The notes below the pieces were generated by a model, which was given only the letters and a program-made list of their open reading frames with translations, was not told the origin of the DNA and did no database searches. A stretch of 64,000 bases of DNA from Notospermus geniculatus. Lineage: Eukaryota > Nemertea > Pilidiophora > Heteronemertea > Lineidae. The DNA lies in NCBI GenBank assembly GCA_002633025.1, contig NMRB01000390.1, forward strand, positions 38,953 to 102,952, written 5' to 3'. The position numbers and the translations under genes were made by a program. This document shows positions 21,001-37,406 of this stretch, piece after piece; the first letter of the stretch is position 1; each line of letters opens with the position of its first letter.

Positions 21001-24000
21001 GGCGTCCCAGATGAGCCCGAAGAAGAGCCCGATGAGCACGACCGTGTATTTGAAATCGGAAGCATCGTTACCTACGTCAGTCCAACGCATACGCCAGCGG
21101 ATCATTGCTCAGGGAGGCGGAGGTCTAATGGGTGCTCGACGGTGCCTTACGCCAACGTTGGAGTGTTTTGAAGGGGCTGGAAGTTTCCCTTCCGGTAAGT
21201 TCATTGGGTAACATTGGCTTGGGAGTAAAATGGACAGTGCAGGTTCCTGGAATATGGTAAAGAAACGTTGATCTATATTGAGACGTTTATCCAGCATTGA
21301 TTCTAGAGGCACCCTGAAACATTCAGTTCCATTTCCTCACATTCCTACATGTAACTTCATCCATTTACAAAGGAGCTGTTCGTTTTCGTCAATTGAGGAA
21401 TCTGAGTTGTGATCCTTGAGGAAATGGAGAAAGCTGTGAAGCTGCAAGTTGCAGTGATTATTCTGTACAGCACAACAAATAATCCCTGCAATTTGCAAGT
21501 GCATAGCTTTTTCCGTTTTTCCCAAGGATCACAACTCAGATTCCTCAAGTGACGAAAATGAACAGTCCCTTTCATGTTTATTTCCAAATTTCAGATGAAG
21601 AAGACAATGTGGCCATTCCTCTTCGGCAACAAATGAGCATCCCCGCAGCATCAACCATTTCCAATCAGAACGAAAAACCATTCTTGAGACATTCCATACA
21701 CAACATCCTCCATTCATCAAATGAGCATGGACCCTCAGATCTCAAAATAGGTAGCAACTTGGAACAGTGTTCATCAACAGTTGGCAGCCCAGATGCTCAA
21801 TCACAGCACTTTATGTGGAGCTGTTATCAGAACAGGTAGGCTTACTCTGAAATGAAGCCATGTCATGTGTCCCTTACTTTGCTGTATGTAGATCTTTATC
21901 TCTACTACTTGTAGGTACATGTACATCATTCAATATTTCTTTTCTTTTTTCAACAGCGATGTTAAAGTTGGGCCAGTTTCTCCGTATGCCAACAGAGATG
22001 CGGGGTTGAATCGGCTGACTGAACTTGCCATTATAGCCACAGGGCCACAGAGTCCTTTGTTACGGAGAACACCACCACCCACAACCATGAGACCAGAAGA
22101 ACTCAGGTAAAATCAGAATGACTGGACACTGTAGCAGTTGAAAACGTCGAGGGTCCCACCCCGAGTTTTGAACCCGGGTCCTCATGCTTCAAAGTCAAAC
22201 GCTCTACCATCTGAGCTAAAGGGAATTTCCCGGTAGCCCAGGCTTGTAGGAGCGTTGACACTATTAGACACTTTTCCACCATCTGTAAATGCCATCAAAC
22301 ACATTGGGTGCCAAATGTAGCATTTGAAAAATGCTTAGGGCCCACCCCCGAGTTTTGAACCGAGGACCTCACGCTTCAAAGTCAAATGCTCTGCCGACTG
22401 AGCTAAAGGAAATTGCCCAGTAGCCCGGGAGAGAACATTTTTGTCCCCAATAGAGATGTTTCCTCCTGGGAGGAGTATCTGCTAAGGGAGGCAGGCTTAA
22501 CAGCATTTGACAGGGAAGGCCCTGATGATAAACCAGATGCACTCATTTCAGAGCTCCTGAGGATGCAGAAACAGACCCAAAGCCATTATCCTGCCTTGAC
22601 TCCCCCGTCAAATCTTCCACCGCCAACACAGAGATTGATTCCAAATCACCAAAACATGACGACACATCAGCATCTGATGATGATGATGATGGTTTTGGGA
22701 TTCCCCCCGGGTCTCCCACTCCTGAGGACATGAAGTAAGATTTGTCTCAAAAGTGAGGTGAAGATTTGTAGAATGAGTTATGAGCACTTATCATGGCACA
22801 ATCTCATTGGTCATCAAAAATGTCAGATGGCATTTAGTTGACCGTATATTTGAAAGCTTATTTTGTTCCTTTCTACAGGTTTGTTTTTGAGAGCGATCAG
22901 CGTGTGACGTCTTCCTCGCCCTTTCCTGCCGATCCAAAGGAATGTAAAGCGTCGAGTGAAACTTGGTCTCATTCCTGGCCAACCGCAGTCTGGCAGTGTT
23001 TCATCAAAGGTAGGCAACCAATATTACCCGGTAAACCACCATTTGTAATCTGGAGCCAGCACCCTTTTGCCGTTGTACTTGGTAGAACATGATTGAGCTG
23101 TAACTACTATTGATCATTTTAATTCATTGTTTATGTGTTTATATTTCATAAAATCTTCCCACTTCTGGTCTTTTATTTCTGTGGCTTCATTCTTATTCCA
23201 GGTTGCAGGGTACGCTTTATGTCTGGGAGTAAAATGGAATGGCAGCTAACGGAAGACTTGGCCAGCAGAGACCAGCTAACTCAGCAGGCTTGTCAGAGCC
23301 AAAGCCAATGGGAGAAAAAGTGGTAAGTGCCTCAAACATGCAGTTTCACTTACAAAAATATGGGTTTCATTAGAATCTGTTGCATTTTGTGTCCAATTTC
23401 AATCATGTCTGACCACCAGCACAGATTCTCACAAAGTGAAATTCTCATATTTTTACACAGTATGTTTTACCGTAAACTGTATATTTTTTGTCATTTCAGC
23501 TATGCACCAAATGGTCTACGTTTATTACACGTTGAGCAGTGTAAATCAACGGAAAGTCAAGAACTGGTGCTAAGACTCAGGTTTTCACCTGACACAGAAG
23601 GCCAACCAGAAATCCTCGTTCAGTGCCCATTAGACCACCCATTCTTTGTAAAAGATAAAGGTAAGCCATATACGAAATCACTAGTCCCAAGTCAGTGTGC
23701 GACTCATGCTGGATAGGCCCCAGATATGATTCTAGGTCGAGTCGGCACTTTATACTGCCATTATACCTCATTCGTCTGTGTCGATTTTCCCGTCTAACAA
23801 ATCAAAACTTTATTCTCTGTATACCGGTATTTTTCAGGTTGGTCATCATTCCACCCTAGTCTAACCGCTGAACACTATGGCATTCCTTGTTGTGAGTTGG
23901 AGGACGGCGATGTTTGCCTCCCACCGACACATCCTGATGCTACATTCAATCTTGACGTTTTCGAAAGTTTTAAAAGGTAAATTATGAAACTTTGGCATTT

Positions 24001-25569
24001 TGTTCTACATTTTACACGGCAGCAGTGCCTCATTTGATGTGCAGGATTGTTCAAAATTTCCTTGTGATAGGCCTACTGAACTTGGACAAAGAGTAGTAAA
24101 TTAGGGAAGAAAAGTTTCATAACATTTTAAAATATTCTGATTTCAGCTTTGATTTTACACCTATGGACTCATCGGCAGTGTTCACATTGAGCAACATGGC
24201 GAAGGTAAGTAGGCGACATTAAATCTCATTGCACTGCAAATATCAGGGGCAGATTTAGGATTTGGGAAAAGAGGGGGCCCTGTGCTAGGAACATTGAAAT
24301 TTGCACCAAGTTCCAGAATACGCTGGTGAAATTTGCACCAAGTTCCAGAATTACGCCGGGTGCAGCCCCCCTCCCTTGGATCCACGCCTGAGTATCAACC
24401 ATCTACCTCCTTACCTCCCCATATTAGCTGAAGTGTGATACACATAACCTAACATGACACAGGATGGACATTCAATTTGTATGTAATAGCGAATTGATGA
24501 CACTACATTCTTCATTTTCAGCAAAAACGAGACCTGGGAGTGACGAGTCCAAAAGCATCCCCCACCCGCCGTCCCCGTGCAAAATCGGACAGTTGCAAGG
24601 CAAAGAGACCAATGAATGCTTTCATGCTGTTTGCCAAAAAATTTCGATTAGAATACACGCAGATGTTTCCAGGCAAAGACAACAGGTATGTTTATTCTGT
24701 TGGAAATGAAATATACTGTACTTGCAATATACTGGGAAATGCTATAGTACTACAGAGTCCCTTAAGGCCCATTTCCCCTACAGCGAATTCCGCCATGGTT
24801 TGCGGTTTGGACATGCTTCAAAGGTTTAACAATACATGGCGTATTAATTATCCCAATGCCTGTGAAAACCGCTCTTCTCGCTGCAAGCCGCAGCAGAATA
24901 ACGGACCTTCAGGCAAGTTGTATGAGGAAATACATACAAAGAAGTTTTGTGTTTCTTTTCAGAGCTATTAGTGTGCTTCTCGGTGACAAGTGGAAGAAGA
25001 TGAAAACAGAGGAGAGAAAGATTTATGCTCAGGAGGCCAAGCAGTTGGCAGAACAGCATCGAAAAGTGAATCCTGATTGTTGGAAACGGAAGAGGTCTAT
25101 GTCAGGGGTGAGTAGGCCTAGTCGTCCTTTTGTATCCTAAGTGTCTGCTGCATAGCTGAATAGTTTTTGATAGGCTAAGTTATGCAATGTCAAGGATTTT
25201 CACCTTTTTTCTTCATTTATGCAATGGCAAAAATTCATAAACGAGCAATTAATTTTTGGTAGTGGTCTATAGGATTGTCAACACTGAATTCTCATTGTTC
25301 ATGTGCATATGTAGGCAAAAATAGATAAGCGATCGAGCTCGTCTATTTTTTATGTAGGCCTACATCTAGTCTGGACCAGACGTCAAAAAAGCACAATGGG
25401 CCAAATTCAGAAAGGGTGTTTAAGACTTAGACACGTGTAACTTCGTCAAATGCACGGTGGGGGTGTGTGCATTTAGTGAAGTTACATGCGTCGTCTTAAT
25501 CATGCGATGATCACCCTTTATGAATATGGCCCAATAAATTTTCGTCATTCATTGCAGAGCACAGAATGA
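18091..25569 (+). CDS. HBP1: HBP1, HMG-box transcription factor with AXH domain and N-terminal zinc fingers
   Basis: Fourteen plus-strand exons: 18091-18105, 20043-20257, 20788-21194, 21595-21835, 21957-22106, 22552-22734, 22879-23009, 23202-23322, 23500-23660, 23838-23976, 24147-24204, 24522-24685, 24963-25107 and 25558-25569. Phases chain; 2,142 nt give 713 aa (human 514). Residues 38-60 form C-x4-C-x12-H-x3-H and 68-90 form C-x2-C-x12-H-x5-C, which human HBP1 lacks. RLTELAIIATGPQSPLL matches the human repressor segment LTELANIATSPQSPL. The AXH domain (about 430-560) has WPTAVWQCFIKG, APNGLRLL and GWSSFHPSL; DFTPMDSSAVF follows. The HMG box (about 633-705) has KRPMNAFMLFAKKFRLEYTQ and NPDCWKRKR. 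HBP1 is a nuclear repressor of cell-cycle and Wnt targets; AXH binds Sin3-type corepressors. The C-terminus is short (SMSGSTE). Confidence 0.95.
19769..19879. mobile_element. Hairpin MITE, GGGGCCTGTTTCACAGAGTG
   Basis: GTGACTTTAAGCTAATGGTA on the left mirrors TACCATTAGCTTAAAGTCAC on the right, with AGGGGCCTGTTTCA / TGAAACAGGCCCC ends. It lies in HBP1 intron 1. Confidence 0.85.
20487..20625. mobile_element. Hairpin MITE (GGCCATATGTACCAACGAAG), copy 2
   Basis: Same family as 6825-6975: the GGTTGAGCCACAGCTTTT arm and its mirror, with ends GGCCATATGTACCAACGAAG / CTTCGTTGGTACATACGGCC. Confidence 0.85.
21369..21572. repeat. Foldback with 49-bp arms ending just before HBP1 exon 4
   Basis: Arm 1 (21369-21417) and arm 2 (21524-21572) are near-perfect inverse complements (AGGAATCTGAGTTGTGATCC / GGATCACAACTCAGATTCCT). 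The exon 4 acceptor lies 22 nt after arm 2. It could be a small foldback element or an inverted duplication. Confidence 0.8.
22142..22436 (-). mobile_element. Two tandem tRNA-like SINE heads in HBP1 intron 5
   Basis: On the minus strand TTTAGCTCAGATGGTAGAGC (A-box/D-arm) and GACCCGGGTTCAAAACTCGG (B-box/T-arm) occur at 22142-22250 and again, diverged, at 22335-22436. The anticodon stem does not pair, so these are tRNA-derived repeats and not working tRNA genes. Confidence 0.65.
24244..24390. mobile_element. MITE with GGGGCAGATTTAGGAT / GGATCCACGCCTG ends
   Basis: Imperfect inverted ends (CAGGGGCAGATTTAGGATTT; CTCCCTTGGATCCACGCCTG), in HBP1 intron 11. It resembles the element at 62160-62334 in ends and in the TGAAATTT...CACCAAGTTC-type interior. 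Confidence 0.5.
25398..25532. mobile_element. Hairpin MITE, GGGCCAAATTCAGAAAGGGT
   Basis: Ends GGGCCAAATTCAGAAAGGGT and ACCCTTTATGAATATGGCCC; inner arms GTAACTTCGTCAAATGCAC / GTGCATTTAGTGAAGTTAC. Half copies of the left arm occur at 45258-45340 and 61557-61640. Confidence 0.8.
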
Positions 25570-27629
25570 TAGCCATCATCAAGCTATCACAATCCAGCAT
25601 TCTACTGCCTGAGCAAAGACACAAATATCTCCTCTTCACCAGAAGAGTCGTACCAGTACAACTGCCTGACCATTGGTTGATCCAAAAGCGTTCACCTGCC
25701 ATCGTTTGACTTCTGCTGAAGTTTGTGCTGCTGTTGGAAATGGAATTTTGATTCGTTCTCATGTTGCTGTTTGTTTGACAGTTGGAATGTTCTGTTATGG
25801 ATTGAAAAGTTGAATTTGTTGAAGGAACTCGCTGGTTATGGATTGAAGAAGCCACATGCTCTCGATAGAGAGACAGCCTCAGAGGATTGTTGAAATTTGT
25901 ATGATCTTTAAATTTGGAGAAACTTTCTAATGCTGGTTGAAAGAAATTCAATCAGACTTAGAAATGTCTCCAAGAGCCTTGTCTGAATAATAAGGCTAGT
26001 AATAATAGAAAGAATTAGGTAGCCACTTTCTTTTGGAATCTATTTTTTGAATTTTCACATTTTTGAAATAACAAATTGTAGGAGAAATTTCAATTTTGTT
26101 TAATCTCTTCTGAGTAAATTGTAGTCAAGCACTGATTTAAAGAAAGTTAAAGTAAATTGTTGTGTTATAATGAAAGGTATATGAATGGTTATATATAATG
26201 TCAAGTAGAGGATATATGAATGGTTGTGTGTAGAGTTTTGTTGCGACGAATTCGTCAGATAGATTATTTTACGTTGATACAGAGGTAAAATACAGAGTAT
26301 GTATTTAGTGCTGAAACTGGATATTTATATGAAGTTATACATGTATGAACTGTCAGAAAGGTGGGCAAGGTCAGACCCTGAGACGTTTTTCATAAAGTCT
26401 ACGTATAGAATTTGTGGATTGTTTCTTTTTCCCTCATTAGCCCTTATTAAGGCCCTTTTCCACTAGCGCATTTTTCCACTGTGGTGGTGAACTGCGCAAC
26501 TTTCAAACTACAGATTTTTATCCATAGTTGGATCTCTACAGTTCAACAAATCCAACTGGCGACCAGAAAACAACGCACGTAGTTCACTGCTCAAGTGGAA
26601 ACCCCTTAGAGATATGTCCCGCGGTGAATCTCTGTTGCGGGAATTTGCAGTGTTTTTGTGGAAGCAGAAATCCACTGTAATTGAAACGGGCCTTCAGTGT
26701 TAACTACGAAACGGGCCTTTGAAGTTAACCAAAGGTGGCAATTTCATTGAAATATCCATAAGTCCCACGGGCGGCAATGAATAAGGTCTCAAGTTAGCAT
26801 GGGATTTCACCTTGCCCATGTAAGTTATAGACTTGGTGGCATTTTTGGTTGTTATATGCTAATGTAGAATGATAGTTGATGTGGATAGGTAATTAATTTA
26901 TGAAATGAATTTTGGTGATTTTGATGCACTCTTTGTATTAAGGAGGACATGGTGGTGTCAGATTAAAATGTTGTTGGAAATGCTAAAAGTAAATGATTTT
27001 ACTATTTTAGATGTGGTATAAAGGACAAAGGAGATACTCAAATTTAGTTTACCGGTAGTAACTTTTTGGTTTTGATGGTTGCAATTTTTTTCTGTGTTGG
27101 TTTGTTTGGAAGGTAATTCCGGTGAGGGAGGTGAAAAGACGTATGTGTGTGCAAACTTTGCAAAATCACTGCCAAATATTCATGAGCAGAATGGCAAATT
27201 CATACACTTCAAAAAGAATCCTTGTGCAAACTTGTGACAAAAATTGGACCGATTTTTTCGGGGAATTTTTGCGGACAGTTCATCAGTCCCAAAAATAAAA
27301 TTTGACTACATCAGCAGTCATTCAATCAGTTGCTATTTTTTATCCATCAGTAGTTCATGTCATTACATCACCATTACCAGCCATTTCATAACATTTCCTG
27401 AGCCTGGTGCCTCATATAGAATTTCTATTGTGAATAGGCTTCTTCGATCATTAACTTTATAAACCATGGATCTTTTTATGCAATGTATACAGCTGTACAA
27501 CTTCTATGCACCTAACAAAGGCAGCATCACATTTACATGTGTTTACATTTTGTACTAATATGTTTACATGTGTAATTTTACAGATATTTTACATTGATAT
27601 TGTATACAAAATATGTCTATCTACGGTAG

Positions 27630-27635
27630 AATAAA
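27630..27635 (+). terminator. Candidate poly(A) signal of HBP1
   Basis: AATAAA about 2.06 kb after the HBP1 stop codon, in AT-rich single-copy-looking sequence. Nearer clear AATAAA hexamers were not noticed. A long 3' UTR would resemble human HBP1, which is post-transcriptionally controlled. Confidence 0.3.
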
Positions 27636-27742
27636 ATAGATTAGACACCATGGTTTTATTTGGAAATGGTTGTATATTTACGAGTATTTTTACAAGGAAA
27701 TGATTGCATGTTTTTCCGTTTTGTCAAAGTACATGTATCCCG

Positions 27743-28126
27743 GAATGAGGAACCCGCCCGCCGTTTATCCCGACAGGTCGGCGCAGCGATCGATGAGACC
27801 GAACCGACGTCATTGACATCGTTTTATGTGCTGACGTTGCGTCATGAAAAAATCTGCTGTACATTTTTCTACAGGAAAAAATAAGATAAAGACGTTGCCG
27901 TTATCGCCATCCTACCTCTTTATTTTAAGAAAAAAAAGCAAAGAAATTGCAGAAATTTTCATCCGCGACAAGATGGTGTAAATTTTAATGTTATGCGACC
28001 GAAAAAATAGGGTTTATTTCACGCCAGAAGTTAATGGAAATGACTTGAAATCACGTTGAAAAAAGAAACTTCGGTCTCATCGATTGCAGCGCCACGTTGT
28101 GACGTTAGTTCGTCCGGTTCCTCATT
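27743..28126. mobile_element. MITE, AATGAGGAACC family, copy 1
   Basis: Ends AATGAGGAACCCGCC / GTCCGGTTCCTCATT. The interior (GGCGCAGCGATCGATGAGAC, GTTGCGTCATGAAAAAAT, CATTTTTCTACAGGAA) is shared, inverted, with 58561-58886. Confidence 0.75.
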
Positions 28127-29518
28127 GTGTGACAACTGTTGTATAGAGTTTTGTCGATTTCAACCTCAGTTTGTCAGGTTGTCATCTTTTCAAAGATGAC
28201 AACACACCCATCATTGCCTTGAATGGGTTGTGACCTATCGACAATGTTTAGTTTTTACCCTTTCTTTTGACAAAGTCATAATTAACTGCTACGTGTAATT
28301 GTGCAATGCCATCATAGAAAAAGAGAAATATATCAAAGTATTTATTCAGAGTTCAAGTCTTTTTAGATCCTTGTTTAATAATCTTGTGAATTGAATACAA
28401 CTGCTTGGACACTTTCTAAGCTTGTTAAATTGATTGCTGTTTTGTTACAAAATGACATGTTGTCGTGTTGTTCATTCAGTTCGTGTTGCAGTTTAATATC
28501 AAGTTTTCCAAGTATTCATTCATTTATAGTTAGAATTTTAATTATTCTGTTTTTTTGGTTCAGGAAAAGGCACGAGTTTAAAAGTTTCCGTTCTTAAGTG
28601 TTGTGCATGGGTTTTTCTAGTAGTTTATTTTTTCTAATTGGGCATTGATGACATAACCCCACAAAACACTAGAAGTTAGTTTTCAACATGTCTAAAAAAC
28701 ACGGTGATTTTGCCTACCATTTTCGTAATTCCATCAAACACAAAGATTTCCTGAATTGGCCTAAACTTACCCCATATTTCTATCATGCTCCTTGAATACA
28801 CTTCATGGTTGTGCCTTTTCCTTCAACTTTGGTTAACTCTCCTTTCATATAATGTGTGTTTTAATAGTTACCTAAATGTGATGTTGGCTGCAAGTTGTTA
28901 CACAGATCACTGTGTAGGTTTATGAAAGACTGTGTAGGTTTATGAAAGATCAATCAATTTAGATATAATGAATTGAGCCACCCAGTGGTCATTGTGGTCT
29001 CCCTTCTTCTACCGATAATTTAAACGTTATCAGGACGGGTACAACCAGCACGTTCTAAACTTCACTGGTACCTACTCCAAAGAGTGAATTGATTTCCTGA
29101 TGTTATTGGGAGCCATTTTAAGGTTCATGAGGGAGTCTTGGCACTCGCTCCTTCACGTCATTGACCACATTTGGTGGCATTGACATAGGGGAGCAAGTGC
29201 TAAGAACTAAGAACAACCCCCCTGGGCCCATATTCTTAAAAGTACGGTAGGCCTACTTAAGTCTAAGTGTGACACTTACATGTATCCTTTGTTCAACCCT
29301 TAGGATGATTGATGGTGGATCCATGACTTAATCTATAGACGTGAAATGTAATAAGCCTGTGTCGCCAACTTGCAGCCAAATCCACATTTGTTTGTCTGTA
29401 CATAAAAATTTCATATTATCAGGACTGCTGTTTGTTTGTATAGAATTGCATATTTTATTTATACACAACATAGTATTCTAGCATTTGAAGTTAATGCAAT
29501 ATGAATGTATTATTTTAT

Positions 29519-29605
29519 AGTCTCGCGCAGCCAGCCGTTTTGTTCCGCAGTACTGCTACACTGCAGATCCCCAGATTTGAAACAGCGGCTGGGTGACCAA
29601 GACTG
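29519..29605. mobile_element. MITE, AGTCTCGCGCAGCCAGC family, copy 1
   Basis: AGTCTCGCGCAGCCAGCCGTT at the left and CGGCTGGGTGACCAAGACT at the right; 87 bp. Copy 2 is at 59812-59904. Confidence 0.7.
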
Positions 29606-29611
29606 ATTATT

Positions 29612-29907
29612 TTAAAGCCCCATTGTATTGAATTTTACAATATTTTCAAAATGTTAGGAGAGAGCACATAGAGGTCTCATAGCTCGTGAAGGTCCCCAAA
29701 ATGCTAGCCTGATACGTACTTCAGAGAATCAAAGCCTAGTTTTCAGCACACACTGAAAAAAAACTGCAGGGAGAGCTCTAATGTATTCAGATAGAGCGTA
29801 CCCGGTACTGCATTGTACACTACACTGACGTCGTGACATCGTGCACTGACGTCGAGAATCGCGGCGATGATTCATGTTTTTTCAAATTGAATACATAGGG
29901 GCTTTAA
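29612..29907. mobile_element. MITE with TTAAAGCCCC ends
   Basis: TTAAAGCCCCATTGTATTGA at the left mirrors TTGAATACATAGGGGCTTTAA at the right; the interior has GTGACATCGTGCACTGACGT-type CRE-like sites. Confidence 0.7.
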
Positions 29908-31308
29908 GACTTTTCACTACCGTAGATGTGGGAGGTAAGAGATCACTTTGTGATACTCAAAACTCCTGAACTCACAACTTACATACCTACTTGTAATTCT
30001 GTGCATGCAAGCAAGAAGACATCCCTTTAAAAAATTGGCAATTTCCCACATGGACTTTTCTCCCAGAATTAGGCAAAAGATTTTGACTTGTTCACAAAGT
30101 TAAGTATGCCAATTGTCATCACTACATAAAAATCATGACAAAAGGCTGGGTTTGGAATGTTCACACTGTTTCCACCCAGTCAGCTGCCATTTTGGTTCAC
30201 ACGTTTTATTGTATGGCCAGCTTTCATGCCAGTGAAAGGCCGATACCAGACCAATATATTTCAGTATTATTTTAGCGGGTCTCACAACCCTGCACTCAGG
30301 AAGTTGCAAAAAGGGGACTGAAGTTCTGAGTCTCCCACTTTGCTTGCATTTCAGAATTTTCTCCTCCAACTCTTTTTAAAACAGGCATGACTGAATATGA
30401 CCTTAGTTGTGGAGTGCTATTAATAAACATAAATTAGAATATCGGTAGTTATGTCTGTCGATCGATTTGATCAGAAATTTTATTTTCAAGAATGTCTATG
30501 TATGGGAAACTTCCATCAAAAGCAATAAATGCCAATCAGGAATTCAAAACTGTATACTCTCGCTTAAATTTGTTTCTTATTTTGTCACACCTCTTCATAT
30601 CCCCAATGCTGGCCAACATCTGGGGTTGGGAGATGAAAGCCGAGCCGACAGATTTATCTGTAATGGCGGCTTCATGAATAAGACCACTGCTATCCTAGAT
30701 TCTTTGCAACTATGATCTTCAATAAAATGATCCTAACACTGACGTATCCCATCGGCAAATTGCTTTTCTCGAGTTACATGTGTCACAAGATAATGGCACA
30801 CTTACAGGAACTGCTTTGTGGCACTGACAGATTATCTTGAAGTTGCTACTCCATTTTCGATGGATACCAAATATGGACAGTATCCATTAAATCATAGTCA
30901 AGTTATCTGGCTCACAAGACATTATTGGCTCACAGACAGATGGATGGACTGTCAGGCGCATGGTCAGATGGACGTACGGGTGAATAAGCCCATGCCTGGA
31001 CAGATACACACAGAAGGTCCAGTTTTCAAGCCGTCTACTGACTCGGTGGAGTGTCGGGGGACAATAAGGAACCAAAATAACCAACCAAAATCGATGCACC
31101 CGAAAAAATGCTTCAGGAGACATTCAAAGACACCGAGGGCTACACAAATGAGGTCATCTAATTGACACTACGACCAGATTATGGCCATCTGACCTTGGAT
31201 TCATTATGTGGGATTTGCCCAACATGAATCACAGCAGCATGGAAGCTCAGGTTGGACATGGACAATCAAAAACTAACAACTGCACACATATAATTCATCA
31301 AAGATCAT

Positions 31309-31314
31309 TTTATT
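31309..31314 (-). terminator. Poly(A) signal of TMEM209
   Basis: AATAAA on the minus strand 237 nt after the TMEM209 stop codon, the first canonical hexamer met on that side. Confidence 0.5.
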
Positions 31315-31550
31315 GCAAAATATTTCATAAAATTTTCCACTTGGGAGTCTGTACATGTAGAAAGTGACAGTGTAATGTAGATGTACACGTACATGTACAT
31401 TTTATCCACACATCTCCAGCATAGCTGTCAGTGTCTGTGTCTCTCCTTGAGCATTTCTCCTCATGTCATCTACCATTTATCAAATACTCCCAATCCAAGA
31501 GCATCACAAGAATAGAATGACCTCACTACTTCTTCTCCACGATAATGACC

Positions 31551-37406
<5,856 letters not shown>

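Larger units (their letters stand above)
25570..31550. other. HBP1 3' UTR and intergenic DNA up to TMEM209
   Basis: HBP1 (plus) and TMEM209 (minus) converge here. No exon is recognisable. The first 2 kb are probably HBP1 3' UTR. Mobile elements at 27743-28126, 29519-29605 and 29612-29907 are listed separately. A 21-bp direct repeat (ctgtgtaggtttatgaaaga) occurs twice at about 28911-28952. Confidence 0.55.

Noticed and set aside
21524-21594. Acidic/Ser-rich coding-looking stretch (DHNSDSSSDENEQS) as an HBP1 exon
   Set aside because: Joining it to exon 3 puts it in the wrong phase and gives a stop; it is an arm of an inverted repeat ending before the true acceptor.
22142-22250. Functional tRNA gene
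   Set aside because: A and B boxes are present, but the anticodon stem does not pair and a second diverged copy follows, so it is a tRNA-derived repeat.
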